Position numbers and translations under genes: made by a program. Positions 19,800 through 27,426 of a DNA stretch of 64,000 nt are shown piece after piece. Source of the DNA: Phaeospirillum tilakii (GTDB lineage Bacteria; Pseudomonadota; Alphaproteobacteria; Rhodospirillales; Magnetospirillaceae); the NCBI RefSeq assembly GCF_042683125.1, contig NZ_JBHUIY010000013.1, positions 40,012 through 104,011 of the forward strand. The letters run 5' to 3'. The notes under the pieces were generated by a model. That model worked only from the letters and a program-made list of their open reading frames with translations, was not told the origin of the DNA and did not search any database. Within the stretch, counting starts at the first letter, position 1. Every line of letters starts with the position of its first letter.

Positions 19800-21170
19800 A
19801 TGCCGCATCAGTTTGATCCGACCATTCTGCGCGAATACGACATCCGGGGCATCGTCGGGTCCACCCTGTTCCCGGCCGACGCGCGGGCGATCGGGCAGGG
19901 GTTCGGCAGCGTGGTGCGCGAGCAGGGCGGGCACGAGGTCTGTGTCGGCCGCGACGGGCGGCTGTCCTCGCCCGAACTGGCGGCGGCGCTGACCGAGGGG
20001 CTGGTGGCGGCCGGCTGCCGGGTGCGGTCGATCGGGCTGGGGCCGACGCCGATGCTGTATTACGCCGCCAAGGCGCGCGAGGCCGACGGGGCGATCATGG
20101 TCACCGGCAGCCACAATCCGGGCGACCATAACGGCTTCAAGATGGTGCTGGGCGGCAAGCCGTTCTTCGGCCCCGCCATCGCCGCGCTGGCGCCGCGTCT
20201 GGCCGAGGGCCGGCTGGTCGAGGGGGCCGGCTCGGCGGTCGAGGATCCGGTGTTCGACGAATATGTCGAGCGGCTGGCGCTCGATTACGACGGGGCGCGC
20301 GGGCTGAAGGTGGTGTGGGATTGCGGCAACGGCGCCACCGGCGCGGCGGTCGAGGCGCTGACGGCGCGGCTGCCGGGGCGGCACATCCTGCTCTACACCG
20401 CGATCGACGGCAGCTTTCCCCACCATCATCCCGACCCGACCGTGCCGGCCAACCTCGAGGATCTGCGCGAGCGGGTGGTGGCGGAGGGCGCCGATCTCGG
20501 CGTTGCCTTCGACGGCGACGGCGACCGGCTCGGGGTGGTGGACGGGCTGGGGCGGATCCTGTGGGGCGACCAGATCCTGGCCCTGCTGGCCGAGGACCTG
20601 CTGAAGGACCATCCCGGCGCCACCGTGATCGCCGACGTCAAGGCGTCGCAGGTGCTGTTCGACGAGGTCACCCGCCTCGGCGGCCGCGCCCTGATGGGGC
20701 GGACCGGCCATTCGCTGATCAAGACGATGATGGCCGAGACCGGCGCCCTGCTGGCCGGCGAGATGAGCGGCCATCTGTTCTTCGCCGACCGCTATTACGG
20801 CTTCGACGACGCGCTGTACGCGGCGGTGCGGCTGATCGGGCTGGTGGCGCGCACGACCGAGACCCTGGCCCACCGCCGCGACCGGCTGCCGGTGCGGGTC
20901 AACACCCCGGAACTGCGCTTCGACTGCGCCGAGGACCGCAAGCAGGCGGTGGTGGCCGAGGTGCGGGCCCGGCTCGACGCCGCCGGCCAGCCCTATCAGG
21001 GCATCGACGGGGTGCGGGTGCCGACCGCCGACGGCTGGTGGCTGCTGCGCGCCTCCAACACCCAGGCGGTGCTGGTCGCCCGCTGCGAGGCGTCGAGCCC
21101 GGCCGGGCTGGTCCGGGTCAAGGCCGACCTCGCCGCCCAACTGGCGCAAAGCGGCATCGCCGCGCCCTGA
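19800..21170 (+). CDS. Phosphomannomutase/phosphoglucomutase
   Basis: 456 residues, start ATG 19800 with GGGGAGGGC eight bases upstream. Four functional loops of the alpha-D-phosphohexomutase family are intact: the phosphoserine loop VTGSHNPGDHNG (Ser near residue 104), the Mg2+ loop DGDGDR (about 238), the sugar-binding loop GEMSGHLFF (about 320), and the phosphate-binding loop RASNTQAVL near the C-terminus. It interconverts hexose 1- and 6-phosphates for GDP-mannose or UDP-glucose-derived polymers (AlgC/ManB-type). GlgA and glucokinase lie 11 kb further on. The long frame upstream of 19800 is not coding. Confidence 0.95.
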   Translation: MPHQFDPTILREYDIRGIVGSTLFPADARAIGQGFGSVVREQGGHEVCVGRDGRLSSPELAAALTEGLVAAGCRVRSIGLGPTPMLYYAAKAREADGAIMVTGSHNPGDHNGFKMVLGGKPFFGPAIAALAPRLAEGRLVEGAGSAVEDPVFDEYVERLALDYDGARGLKVVWDCGNGATGAAVEALTARLPGRHILLYTAIDGSFPHHHPDPTVPANLEDLRERVVAEGADLGVAFDGDGDRLGVVDGLGRILWGDQILALLAEDLLKDHPGATVIADVKASQVLFDEVTRLGGRALMGRTGHSLIKTMMAETGALLAGEMSGHLFFADRYYGFDDALYAAVRLIGLVARTTETLAHRRDRLPVRVNTPELRFDCAEDRKQAVVAEVRARLDAAGQPYQGIDGVRVPTADGWWLLRASNTQAVLVARCEASSPAGLVRVKADLAAQLAQSGIAAP

Positions 21171-21206
21171 CTTTCCCGCCCGTCCGGCCGCCCGTCCGAC
21201 ACCGCC

Positions 21207-21228
21207 GCCCCGCCCGTCCGGGCGGGGC
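21207..21228. terminator. GC hairpin downstream of the phosphomannomutase gene
   Basis: GCCCCGCCCG-TC-CGGGCGGGGC, a perfect 10-base stem 36 bases after the stop codon. It lacks a T tract, so it may stabilise the 3' end or act with Rho rather than terminate intrinsically. Confidence 0.45.
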
Positions 21229-21456
21229 GGGGCGCGGCCGGCGGGGTGCGGGCGCGCGGCAAATTCACACCCGGTGTTGACCCGAGCCTGCTATCTTGCC
21301 GCCGCTTCGATGTGAGCGCCGCCACAGACAAGGCGGCGCGAACGCCGTTGACGCCCCGTCAACCCCGCTGTTACGGTCCCCCCCAAAGATCGCGCAGGCG
21401 TTCAAGGCCGGCGATACAGCAGAGACCAGAGTTACAGGTCCAAGGAATCCGGTGAA

Positions 21457-23139
21457 ATGAAGGCTTTGTCCCTCCGTCAGCAGATCATGCTGATGCCCAT
21501 ACTTTCGGCCGCGGCGATCATCCTTATCGCTGTTTTATCCCTGACCATCGTCCACGCCAAGATCGACGCCGCCCACCGGATCCAGATCAAGAGCGCAACC
21601 GAGGTGGCGATCAGCGTCGCCGGCGCGTTGCAGGGCGAGGTTGCCGCCGGCCGGCTGGAGGAGGAGCAGGCCCGCCTGCTGGCCCGCGACGCGCTGCGGG
21701 CGATCCGCTTCGCCGGCAACGAATATTTCTACGTCTACGATTACGACGGCAAGCTGGAGGTCCACCCGGTCAAGACCGAGCTGGAGGGCACCTACCAACT
21801 GAAGGACACGGTTGACGTCAACGGCGTCCACACCATCACCGAACTGATCGCGGCGGCCAAGCGGGGCGGCGATTTCGTCGCCTTCCAGTGGGCCAAGCCG
21901 GGCGAGAGCAAGCCGTCCGACAAGCTCGGCTATGCCGCCGGCTTCGCGCCGTGGGGCTGGATGGTCGGCACCGGGGTCTATGTCGATGACGTCGCCGCCG
22001 AAACCCGCGCCGCGCTGGTGTGGATCGCCCTGGCCGGGCTGGCGGCGCTGGCGCTGTCGGTGGCGGTCGGGCTGTGGGTGGCGCGCGGCATCGGCCGCCG
22101 GGTCCATCACCAGTCGGAACGGCTGCTGGAACTGGCCGACGGCGCCCTGGACCGGCCGATCGTCGCCGATGGCGGCCATGACGAGGTCAGCCAGATGGCC
22201 GAGGCACTGGAAACCCTGCGCCGCCGCCTGATCGACAGCCGCGATCTGGCCGCCACCCGCGCCGCCGAGCAGAGCGCCCACGCCGAGTCCGCCCTGCGCA
22301 TCGGCGCGCTGGCGCGCGAGTTCGATGCCACTTCCGGCGCCGCGCTCGACGTGGTGGCCAAGGCGGCGGTCGAACTGGAAACCGACGCCGCCGGGATGGC
22401 CCGCGCCGCCGAACTGACCGCCGACCGCGCCGTCACCGTCGCCGCCGCCGCCGAACAGGCCTCGAGCAACGTCGAGACCGTCGCCGCCGCCACCGAGGAA
22501 CTGACCGCCTCGATCGGCGAGATCGCCCGGCAGGTCGGCGGCTCGGCCAAGGTCGCGCTCGACGCCTCGGCCGAGGCCGGCCGCACCAGCGAGCATGTGC
22601 GCGGGCTGGCCGAGGCGGCGCAGCGGATCGGCGCGGTGGTCAACCTGATCAACGACATCGCCGCCCAGACCAATCTGTTGGCGTTGAACGCCACCATCGA
22701 GGCGGCCCGCGCCGGCGAGGCCGGCAAGGGCTTTGCCGTGGTGGCGGGCGAGGTCAAGCATCTCGCCAACCAGACCGCCAAGGCGACCGAGGAGATCGGC
22801 GAGCAGATCGCCGCGATCCAGCAGGCCAGCGGCGTCGCGGTGGGGGCGATCGATTCGATCGCCGGCATCATCGACAGCATCCGCGATTCGACCACCACCA
22901 TCGCGGCGGCGGTCGAGCAGCAGGGCGCCGCCACCCGCGAGATCACCCGCAACGTCCACGAGGCGGCGGCCGGCACCGGTCTGGTCACCCGCACCATCGC
23001 CGAGGTGACCGAGGCGGTGGCGGACACCCGCCGCATCTCGCGCGCCGTCCACGACGCCTCGGGCCGGCTGCGCCAGCAATGCGACCAGATGCGCGGCGAG
23101 GTCGGCACCTTCATCGCCGGGGTCCGTCAGGGGGGCTGA
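21457..23139 (+). CDS. Methyl-accepting chemotaxis protein with Cache sensor
   Basis: 560 residues. TM1 about 10-33; periplasmic single-Cache-type domain 34-185 with the signature AGNEYFYVYDYDGKLEVHPVK and GFAPWGWMVGTGVYVDDV; TM2 about 187-208; HAMP 209-262; signalling domain about 300-550 with the hairpin tip LINDIAAQTNLLALNATIEAARAGEAGKGFAVVAGEVK. It sends ligand-dependent signals to CheA/CheW. sCache_2 receptors often bind small organic acids, but the ligand cannot be read here. There is no C-terminal CheR-tethering pentapeptide. Start ATG 21457 follows AAGGAATCC. Isolated from other che genes. Confidence 0.95.
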   Translation: MKALSLRQQIMLMPILSAAAIILIAVLSLTIVHAKIDAAHRIQIKSATEVAISVAGALQGEVAAGRLEEEQARLLARDALRAIRFAGNEYFYVYDYDGKLEVHPVKTELEGTYQLKDTVDVNGVHTITELIAAAKRGGDFVAFQWAKPGESKPSDKLGYAAGFAPWGWMVGTGVYVDDVAAETRAALVWIALAGLAALALSVAVGLWVARGIGRRVHHQSERLLELADGALDRPIVADGGHDEVSQMAEALETLRRRLIDSRDLAATRAAEQSAHAESALRIGALAREFDATSGAALDVVAKAAVELETDAAGMARAAELTADRAVTVAAAAEQASSNVETVAAATEELTASIGEIARQVGGSAKVALDASAEAGRTSEHVRGLAEAAQRIGAVVNLINDIAAQTNLLALNATIEAARAGEAGKGFAVVAGEVKHLANQTAKATEEIGEQIAAIQQASGVAVGAIDSIAGIIDSIRDSTTTIAAAVEQQGAATREITRNVHEAAAGTGLVTRTIAEVTEAVADTRRISRAVHDASGRLRQQCDQMRGEVGTFIAGVRQGG

Positions 23140-23145
23140 ATTCCG

Positions 23146-23199
23146 CCCTCCGGCGCGGCGGGCGGGGCGGATCGGCCTTGCCGCCGCCGCGCCGGAGGG
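23146..23199 (+). terminator. Long GC stem-loop after the chemoreceptor gene
   Basis: A 16-base perfect inverted repeat: CCCTCCGGCGCGGCGG (23146-23161) pairs with CCGCCGCGCCGGAGGG (23184-23199). It starts six bases after the stop codon. No T tract follows, so it would be a strong 3'-end structure or Rho-dependent stop. Confidence 0.55.
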
Positions 23200-23285
23200 T
23201 CTATGGTCCGGGGCATGACCAGGATGCCTGCCCCGTCGCGCCGGTATTACGCGCCGTCCCCCTAGGGCGGCGTCGATGGTCATGG

Positions 23286-23368
23286 ACTGACACATCCCCA
23301 CCGCCGCACGGTCGGCGGCAGGTGTCTCAGTGGCAGGGTCTCCGGCCTGCGGCCTCTTCGGAGACCCC
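23286..23368 (+). promoter_or_regulatory. tyrS: Structured 5' leader of tyrS sequestering its ribosome-binding site
   Basis: Two stem-loops precede tyrS. The first pairs ACTGACAC (23286-23293) with GTG-TC-TCAGT (23322-23331), with an inner CCGCCG/CGGCGG stem. The second pairs GGGTCTCCG (23336-23344) with CGGAGACCC (23359-23367). The only Shine-Dalgarno-like GGAG (23360-23363) is inside the right arm of the second stem, three bases before ATG 23371 begins its spacer. Translation should therefore depend on opening this hairpin. Confidence 0.5.
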
Positions 23369-23370
23369 GC

Positions 23371-24630
23371 ATGGGCACCCCTGACAGCCGATCCGATTTC
23401 CTCCGCGTGATGACCGAGCGCGGCTTCCTCCATCAATGCACCGACCGGGCGGGGCTGGAAGCCGCCTTCGGCCGGGGCGCGGTCACCGCCTATGTCGGGT
23501 TCGACGCCACCGCCGACAGCCTGCATGCCGGCCACCTGCTGTCGATCCTGGCCCTGCGCTGGTTGCAGCGCACCGGCAACCGGCCGATCGTGCTGATGGG
23601 CGGCGGCACCACCCGGATCGGCGACCCGAGCTTCCGCGACACCACCCGGCCGATGCTCGACGATGCCCGCATCGCCGCCAACATCGCCGGCATCCGCCGG
23701 GTGTTCGAACGCCTGCTGCGCTTCGGCGCCGGCCCGGGCGACGCGGTGCTGGTCGATAATGCCGACTGGCTCGACGGGCTGGGCTACATCGCCTTCCTGC
23801 GCGATTTCGGCCGCCATTTCACCGTCAACCGGATGCTGAGCTTCGATTCGGTCAAGCAGCGCCTCGACCGCGAACAGGCGCTGACCTTCCTTGAATTCAA
23901 TTACATGCTGCTCCAGGCCTACGATTTCGTCGAGCTGTCGCGCCGCCACGGCTGCGTGTTGCAGCTGGGCGGATCGGACCAGTGGGGCAACATCGTCAAC
24001 GGGGTCGAGCTGGGCCGCCGGATCGACGGGCGCGCGCTGTTCGGCCTGACCTGCCCGCTGCTGACCACCGCCTCGGGGGTCAAGATGGGCAAGAGCGCGG
24101 GCGGGGCGGTGTGGCTCAACCCCGAGCGCCTGTCGGCCTACGGCTTCTGGCAGTTCTGGCGCAACAGCGAGGATGAGGATGTCGGCCGCTTCCTCCGGCT
24201 GTTCACCGAACTGCCGCTGGACGAAATCGCCCGGCTGGCCGCGCTCGGCGGCAGCGAGATCAACGCGGCCAAGAAGATCCTGGCCGATCACGTCACCGCG
24301 CTGGTGCATGGCGCCGAGGCGGCCCGCGCCGCCGCCGAAACCGCCCGGCTGACCTTCGAGGCCGGCGGCGGGGCCGAGGGGCTGCCGACCGTCGCGGTGG
24401 CGCGGGCCGAGCTGGCGGCCGGCCTCGCCTTGGTCGATCTGCTGGTGGGGGCGGGGCTGGCGGCGTCGAAGGGCGAGGCCCGCCGCCTGATCGCCGGTGG
24501 CGGGGCGCGGGTCAACGGCGTCGCGGTGGCCGAGGCGGGGCGGTGCCTGACCCTGGCCGATCTGGCCGGCGCGGGCGGGATCAAACTGTCGGCCGGGCGG
24601 AAACGCCACGCCCTGGTGGCGGTGCGCTGA
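23371..24630 (+). CDS. tyrS: Tyrosyl-tRNA synthetase
   Basis: 419 residues of class I TyrRS. The N-terminal Rossmann domain has AYVGFDATADSLHAGHL with the HIGH-type HAGH near residue 52-55, then GGSDQWGNIVNG and the KMSKS loop present as KMGKS near 237-241. The C-terminal S4 RNA-binding domain starts near 350 (LVDLLVGAGLAASKGEARRLI, GGGARVNGVAV). It charges tRNA-Tyr in the cytosol. The leader upstream may control translation, and a terminator follows at 24667-24709. Confidence 0.97.
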   Translation: MGTPDSRSDFLRVMTERGFLHQCTDRAGLEAAFGRGAVTAYVGFDATADSLHAGHLLSILALRWLQRTGNRPIVLMGGGTTRIGDPSFRDTTRPMLDDARIAANIAGIRRVFERLLRFGAGPGDAVLVDNADWLDGLGYIAFLRDFGRHFTVNRMLSFDSVKQRLDREQALTFLEFNYMLLQAYDFVELSRRHGCVLQLGGSDQWGNIVNGVELGRRIDGRALFGLTCPLLTTASGVKMGKSAGGAVWLNPERLSAYGFWQFWRNSEDEDVGRFLRLFTELPLDEIARLAALGGSEINAAKKILADHVTALVHGAEAARAAAETARLTFEAGGGAEGLPTVAVARAELAAGLALVDLLVGAGLAASKGEARRLIAGGGARVNGVAVAEAGRCLTLADLAGAGGIKLSAGRKRHALVAVR

Positions 24631-24666
24631 CGCGGATCGGGGCGGCGCCGCCGCCCCGGTCTCCCC

Positions 24667-24709
24667 GCGCCCCGCCTGTCCGCGCCGGAACGGGGTGGGG
24701 CGCCTTTTT
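24667..24709 (+). terminator. tyrS: Intrinsic terminator of tyrS
   Basis: GCGCCCCGCC (24667-24676) pairs with GGTGGGGCGC (24694-24703, one bulged T), followed by CTTTTT (24704-24709). Located 36 bases after the tyrS stop. Confidence 0.75.
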
Positions 24710-24999
24710 GTCGCGAAATAATGCGGCGGCGCCGGATTCCGGGCGAGTGGGGTGGGCTGGTCAAGGAATTTGGTTGTTTATCATTTGAATTTTGATGACC
24801 AAAGATCATCTCAAATCACAATAGCGGCAACCTTTGGTTATCTGTAAAGTAAGTTTTCAATACCAAAAGCGTATCTCATTTTCACACAAAAACAAAACAA
24901 ATGCGTTATTTTGTCGCTGGCGAACAAGCGGTCTATTTGCGATAGATGGTTGCGCCCGAGTGTCGCGGGGGGGGCTGCGGGCCGGATGGAAAAGAGGTG
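24710..24999. other. AT-rich intergenic region ahead of a hypothetical gene
   Basis: Bases about 24770-24950 are strongly AT-rich in an otherwise 70% G+C area. An imperfect inverted repeat, TTTGATGA (24791-24798) with TCATCTCAAA (24806-24815), could be an operator. AAC(C)TTTGG repeats occur on both strands. It probably carries the promoter of the gene starting at 25000; no unique -10/-35 pair stands out. Confidence 0.4.
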
Positions 25000-25335
25000 A
25001 TGGGGGAAATGTCATATTTCAGTAATGAAAGCGTCACGATTCTTGACGCCCTGGTGCGGCGGTTCGAAGGAAAGCCCGGCGGCGAGGACGAGGAAATCCG
25101 CCAGACGGTCGATCGGATCGTGCTGATGATTCTGCAACTGGCGGAAACGCCGTCCGAGCATTTGGGCGAACTGGCGATCAAGCTGGCGCGGCTGGTGGCG
25201 TGGCGGCTGGACACCGGCGCGGTGGACGAGGTCGAGCTGTCGCTGCTCAACGGCATCGCCGCCGACCTGCACCGGCTCGGCGCGGCCGAGGCCGGCCAGG
25301 GCGGCGAGTCCCGCCCCGGCCCCGGCGGGGCCTGA
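25000..25335 (+). CDS. Hypothetical protein
   Basis: 111 residues if ATG 25000 (MGEMSYFSNES) is the start; ATG 25009 has better spacing from AGAGG at 24993-24997. An in-frame extension to 24946 encodes unconvincing Gly/Pro sequence. The protein is acidic and helical: ESVTILDALVRRF, then EEIRQTVDRIVLMILQLAETPSEHLGELAIKLARLVAWRLDTGAVDEVELSLLNGIAADLHRL, ending in a flexible Gly-rich tail. Not recognised. Codon bias agrees with the genome although its upstream region is AT-rich. Confidence 0.6.
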   Translation: MGEMSYFSNESVTILDALVRRFEGKPGGEDEEIRQTVDRIVLMILQLAETPSEHLGELAIKLARLVAWRLDTGAVDEVELSLLNGIAADLHRLGAAEAGQGGESRPGPGGA

Positions 25336-25356
25336 CCCGGGCGGCGGGGCGGCGTT

Positions 25357-25818
25357 TCAGCCGGCCCCACTGTCCTTGCGGCGGTAGCGTGGTCCCTGGC
25401 GGTAGCGGTCGGGTTCGAAGGCGAGGTCGATGTCGGGATATTCGCCGTGATCGGCGTCGATCCGGCTGCCGATGGCGAGGAAACGGGCCTCGGCGTCCGA
25501 CAGGTTCCGCAGGTGGTGGCCGTTGCCGCCGGCGGGAAAGGCGGCGGCGTCGCCGGCCCGCAGCAGGGTTTCACCCTGGTCCTCGACCAGGGTCAGTTCC
25601 CCCGCCAGCACATAGACGAATTCCTCCTCGGCGCTGTGCCAGTGGCGCTGGCTCGACCAACTGCCCGGCGGCAGCACCACCAGATTGACTCCGAACTGGC
25701 CGAGCCCGCCGGCGGCGGCCAGCCGTTGCACCCGCCGCGCCGCGCAGGGGGCGTCATGCGGCGGGGGATAGGATGTGCCGGTCAGCACCGGCAGGGCGTT
25801 GGGATCGATCTTGGGCAA
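25357..25818 (-). CDS. Cupin domain protein
   Basis: 153 residues of a single cupin barrel. Motif 1 is RHWHSAEEEFVYVLAGE (two His and a Glu as metal ligands), motif 2 includes PAGGNGHHLRNLS. The N-terminal LGQFGVNLVVLPPGSWSS and C-terminal RIDADHGEYPDIDLAFEPDRY resemble single-domain cupins annotated as putative sugar-phosphate isomerase-like or auxin-binding-like. The start is TTG 25818 (TTG CCC AAG ATC GAT) with GGAGG seven bases upstream; no ATG is suitable. Convergent with the hypothetical gene at 25000. Confidence 0.85.
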   Translation of the reverse strand: MPKIDPNALPVLTGTSYPPPHDAPCAARRVQRLAAAGGLGQFGVNLVVLPPGSWSSQRHWHSAEEEFVYVLAGELTLVEDQGETLLRAGDAAAFPAGGNGHHLRNLSDAEARFLAIGSRIDADHGEYPDIDLAFEPDRYRQGPRYRRKDSGAG

Positions 25819-25921
25819 GGCGGGCCTCCGTCCTCGGCGCGAACCGGCCCCAGCATAGCATGGCGGCGCCCGGCCCCCGACAGCGGTTCCCTTCGGCCGG
25901 CGGCGGTCTTACCCTGGCGGG

Positions 25922-26824
25922 ATGATCATCTCGGCCAGCTACCGCAGCGACATCCCGGCCTATCACGCCGAGTGGTTCCTCGCCCGTTTCCGCGCCGGCC
26001 GGGCGCTGGTGGTCAATCCGTATGGCGGCGGGGTGGCGGCGGTGCCGCTGCGGGTCGGGGTGGACGGCTACGTGTTCTGGAGCCGCGATCCCGCCCGCTT
26101 CGAGGCCGGGTTCGAGGCGGTGCGCGCCGCCGGCCTGCCGTTCGTGCTCCAGCACACTTTGACCGATTATCCCGCCCCGCTGGAACGCGGCGGCGACCCG
26201 GCGCGGCGGATCGCCGCCTTCCGCGCCCTGGCCGCCCGTCACGGCCCCGAGGCGCTGGTGTGGCGCTACGACCCGGTGCTGATCGGCCCGCGCACCCCGC
26301 CCGAATGGCATCGTGACCGTTTCGCCGCCCTCGCCGCCGCGCTGGAGGGGGCCTGTGACGAGGTGGTGGTGTCGTTCGCCACCTTCTATCGCAAGGTCGA
26401 GCGCCGGCTCGCCCAGCTCGGCGAGGGCTGGAGCGACCCGCCCCCCGCCGCCAAGCAGGCGTTGCTGGCCGAACTGGCCGGGCTGGCGGCGGCGCGGGGG
26501 ATGCGGCTGGCGCTGTGCTGCCAGCCGGCGCTGGTGGCGGCCAGCGGGCTGCCGGCGGCGTCCTGCATCGACCCGCGCCGGCTGGAACGGGTCGCCGCCG
26601 CCTGGGGCCGGCCCCGCTCGGTGGCGGCGCGGCCCCGGCCCAACCGCCCCGGCTGCGGCTGCGCCGACAGCCGCGACATCGGCGCCTACGACACCTGCCC
26701 GCGCGGCTGCGCCTTCTGTTATGCCGTCAACCGCTCGGGGGCGGTGTTCCGGGCCGCGCCGGAGAGTGAATGTCTCGGGCCGTTGCCGGTGGCGGACGGG
26801 GAGGGGCCCCGGCTGCTGCTGTGA
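25922..26824 (+). CDS. DUF1848 family iron-sulfur protein
   Basis: 300 residues. Typical DUF1848 features: MIISASYRSDIPAYHAEWFLARFRAG at the start, DGYVFWSRDPARF, and the cysteine cluster GCGCADSRDIGAYDTCPRGCAFCYAVNR near residue 240-270. C-x-C and C-x3-C-x2-C arrangements like this suggest a 4Fe-4S cluster, as in radical SAM relatives, although no standard CX3CX2C at the N-terminus exists. The substrate is unknown. Monocistronic by appearance, followed by a dispersed repeat. Confidence 0.88.
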   Translation: MIISASYRSDIPAYHAEWFLARFRAGRALVVNPYGGGVAAVPLRVGVDGYVFWSRDPARFEAGFEAVRAAGLPFVLQHTLTDYPAPLERGGDPARRIAAFRALAARHGPEALVWRYDPVLIGPRTPPEWHRDRFAALAAALEGACDEVVVSFATFYRKVERRLAQLGEGWSDPPPAAKQALLAELAGLAAARGMRLALCCQPALVAASGLPAASCIDPRRLERVAAAWGRPRSVAARPRPNRPGCGCADSRDIGAYDTCPRGCAFCYAVNRSGAVFRAAPESECLGPLPVADGEGPRLLL

Positions 26825-26825
26825 T

Positions 26826-26872
26826 GCGGGCTCCGCCCGCGCCCGCCAGGGGCCGCAAGGCCCCTGGACCCC
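26826..26872 (-). repeat. Dispersed two-hairpin repeat
   Basis: GCGGGCTCCGCCCGC hairpin, CCCGC linker, CCAGGGGCC-GCAA-GGCCCCTGG, in minus orientation, directly after the DUF1848 stop codon and 67 bases before the lipoprotein start (codirectional genes). Confidence 0.85.
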
Positions 26873-26939
26873 AAAAATTGGCGGCATTGGGGGCGCGACG
26901 CGGGTAAAGTCAGGCGACAACCAAACGGGAGGGCGGGGC

Positions 26940-27368
26940 ATGGCACGGTGGCGTACCATGATGGTGGCGGCGGCGGTGCTGGCGGTGGCGGCCTGCTCCG
27001 ACAAGCCGGGCAGCGGCGCGGTCGAGGACGCGGTGCGGCAGCAGCTTCAGGACAACGAGCTGCTGCGCTACGATGCGATCAAGCAGAGCAATGGCTACAA
27101 GGTTGACGACAGCCATTACACCGCGATCGTCGAATACGACATCGTCTTCAACAAGTCGTACCAGGAATATGTCGAGGACGTGCTGCATCCGGCCAAGCCC
27201 AACGATGCCGGCGAGGCGCTGCAAAGCCTGGCCACCATGATCGGCGGCCCGATCGTGGTGCGGCAGACCTACGGCGATTTCAGCAAGGGCGAACGCCGCC
27301 ACATCGTCAACCGCGAATACAAGTTCCTCAAGACCGACAAGGGCTGGCTGCTGCGCCCGGAAGAGTAA
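26940..27368 (+). CDS. Putative lipoprotein
   Basis: 142 residues. The signal sequence MARWRTMMVAAAVLAVAAC ends in the lipobox AVAAC with Cys19 as the lipidation site. The mature protein is small, charged and helical/beta (SGAVEDAVRQQLQDNELLRYDAIKQ, YTAIVEYDIVFNKSYQEYVEDVL, IVVRQTYGDFSKGERRHIVNREYKFLKTDKGWLL), rather like NTF2/DUF-type periplasmic lipoproteins, but no family is recognised. GGGAGG lies upstream of ATG 26940. A longer frame covering upstream bases belongs to the shadow of DUF1848. Confidence 0.8.
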   Translation: MARWRTMMVAAAVLAVAACSDKPGSGAVEDAVRQQLQDNELLRYDAIKQSNGYKVDDSHYTAIVEYDIVFNKSYQEYVEDVLHPAKPNDAGEALQSLATMIGGPIVVRQTYGDFSKGERRHIVNREYKFLKTDKGWLLRPEE

Positions 27369-27369
27369 C

Positions 27370-27426
27370 GGGTTCCCAGGGCCTGTGGCCCTGGGCGGAG
27401 AGCGTCGAGAGGCAGCGCCTCTCGAC
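27370..27426 (+). repeat. Dispersed two-hairpin repeat, GAGAG subtype
   Basis: CCCAGGGCC-TGT-GGCCCTGGG followed by CGGAGAGCG and GTCGAGAGGC-A-GCGCCTCTCGAC. The same first stem as the main family but a GAGAGG second stem, shared with 38023-38080 and 38771-38832. Lies exactly between convergent genes, touching the polA stop codon. Confidence 0.8.

Noticed and set aside
23146..23371. tRNA or small RNA gene between the chemoreceptor and tyrS
   Set aside because: No cloverleaf or CCA end; stems fit a terminator and an mRNA leader better.
21535..24609. Minus-strand open frame of 1024 codons across the chemoreceptor and tyrS
   Set aside because: Antisense shadow; spans two real genes and a terminator and has no recognisable domain.
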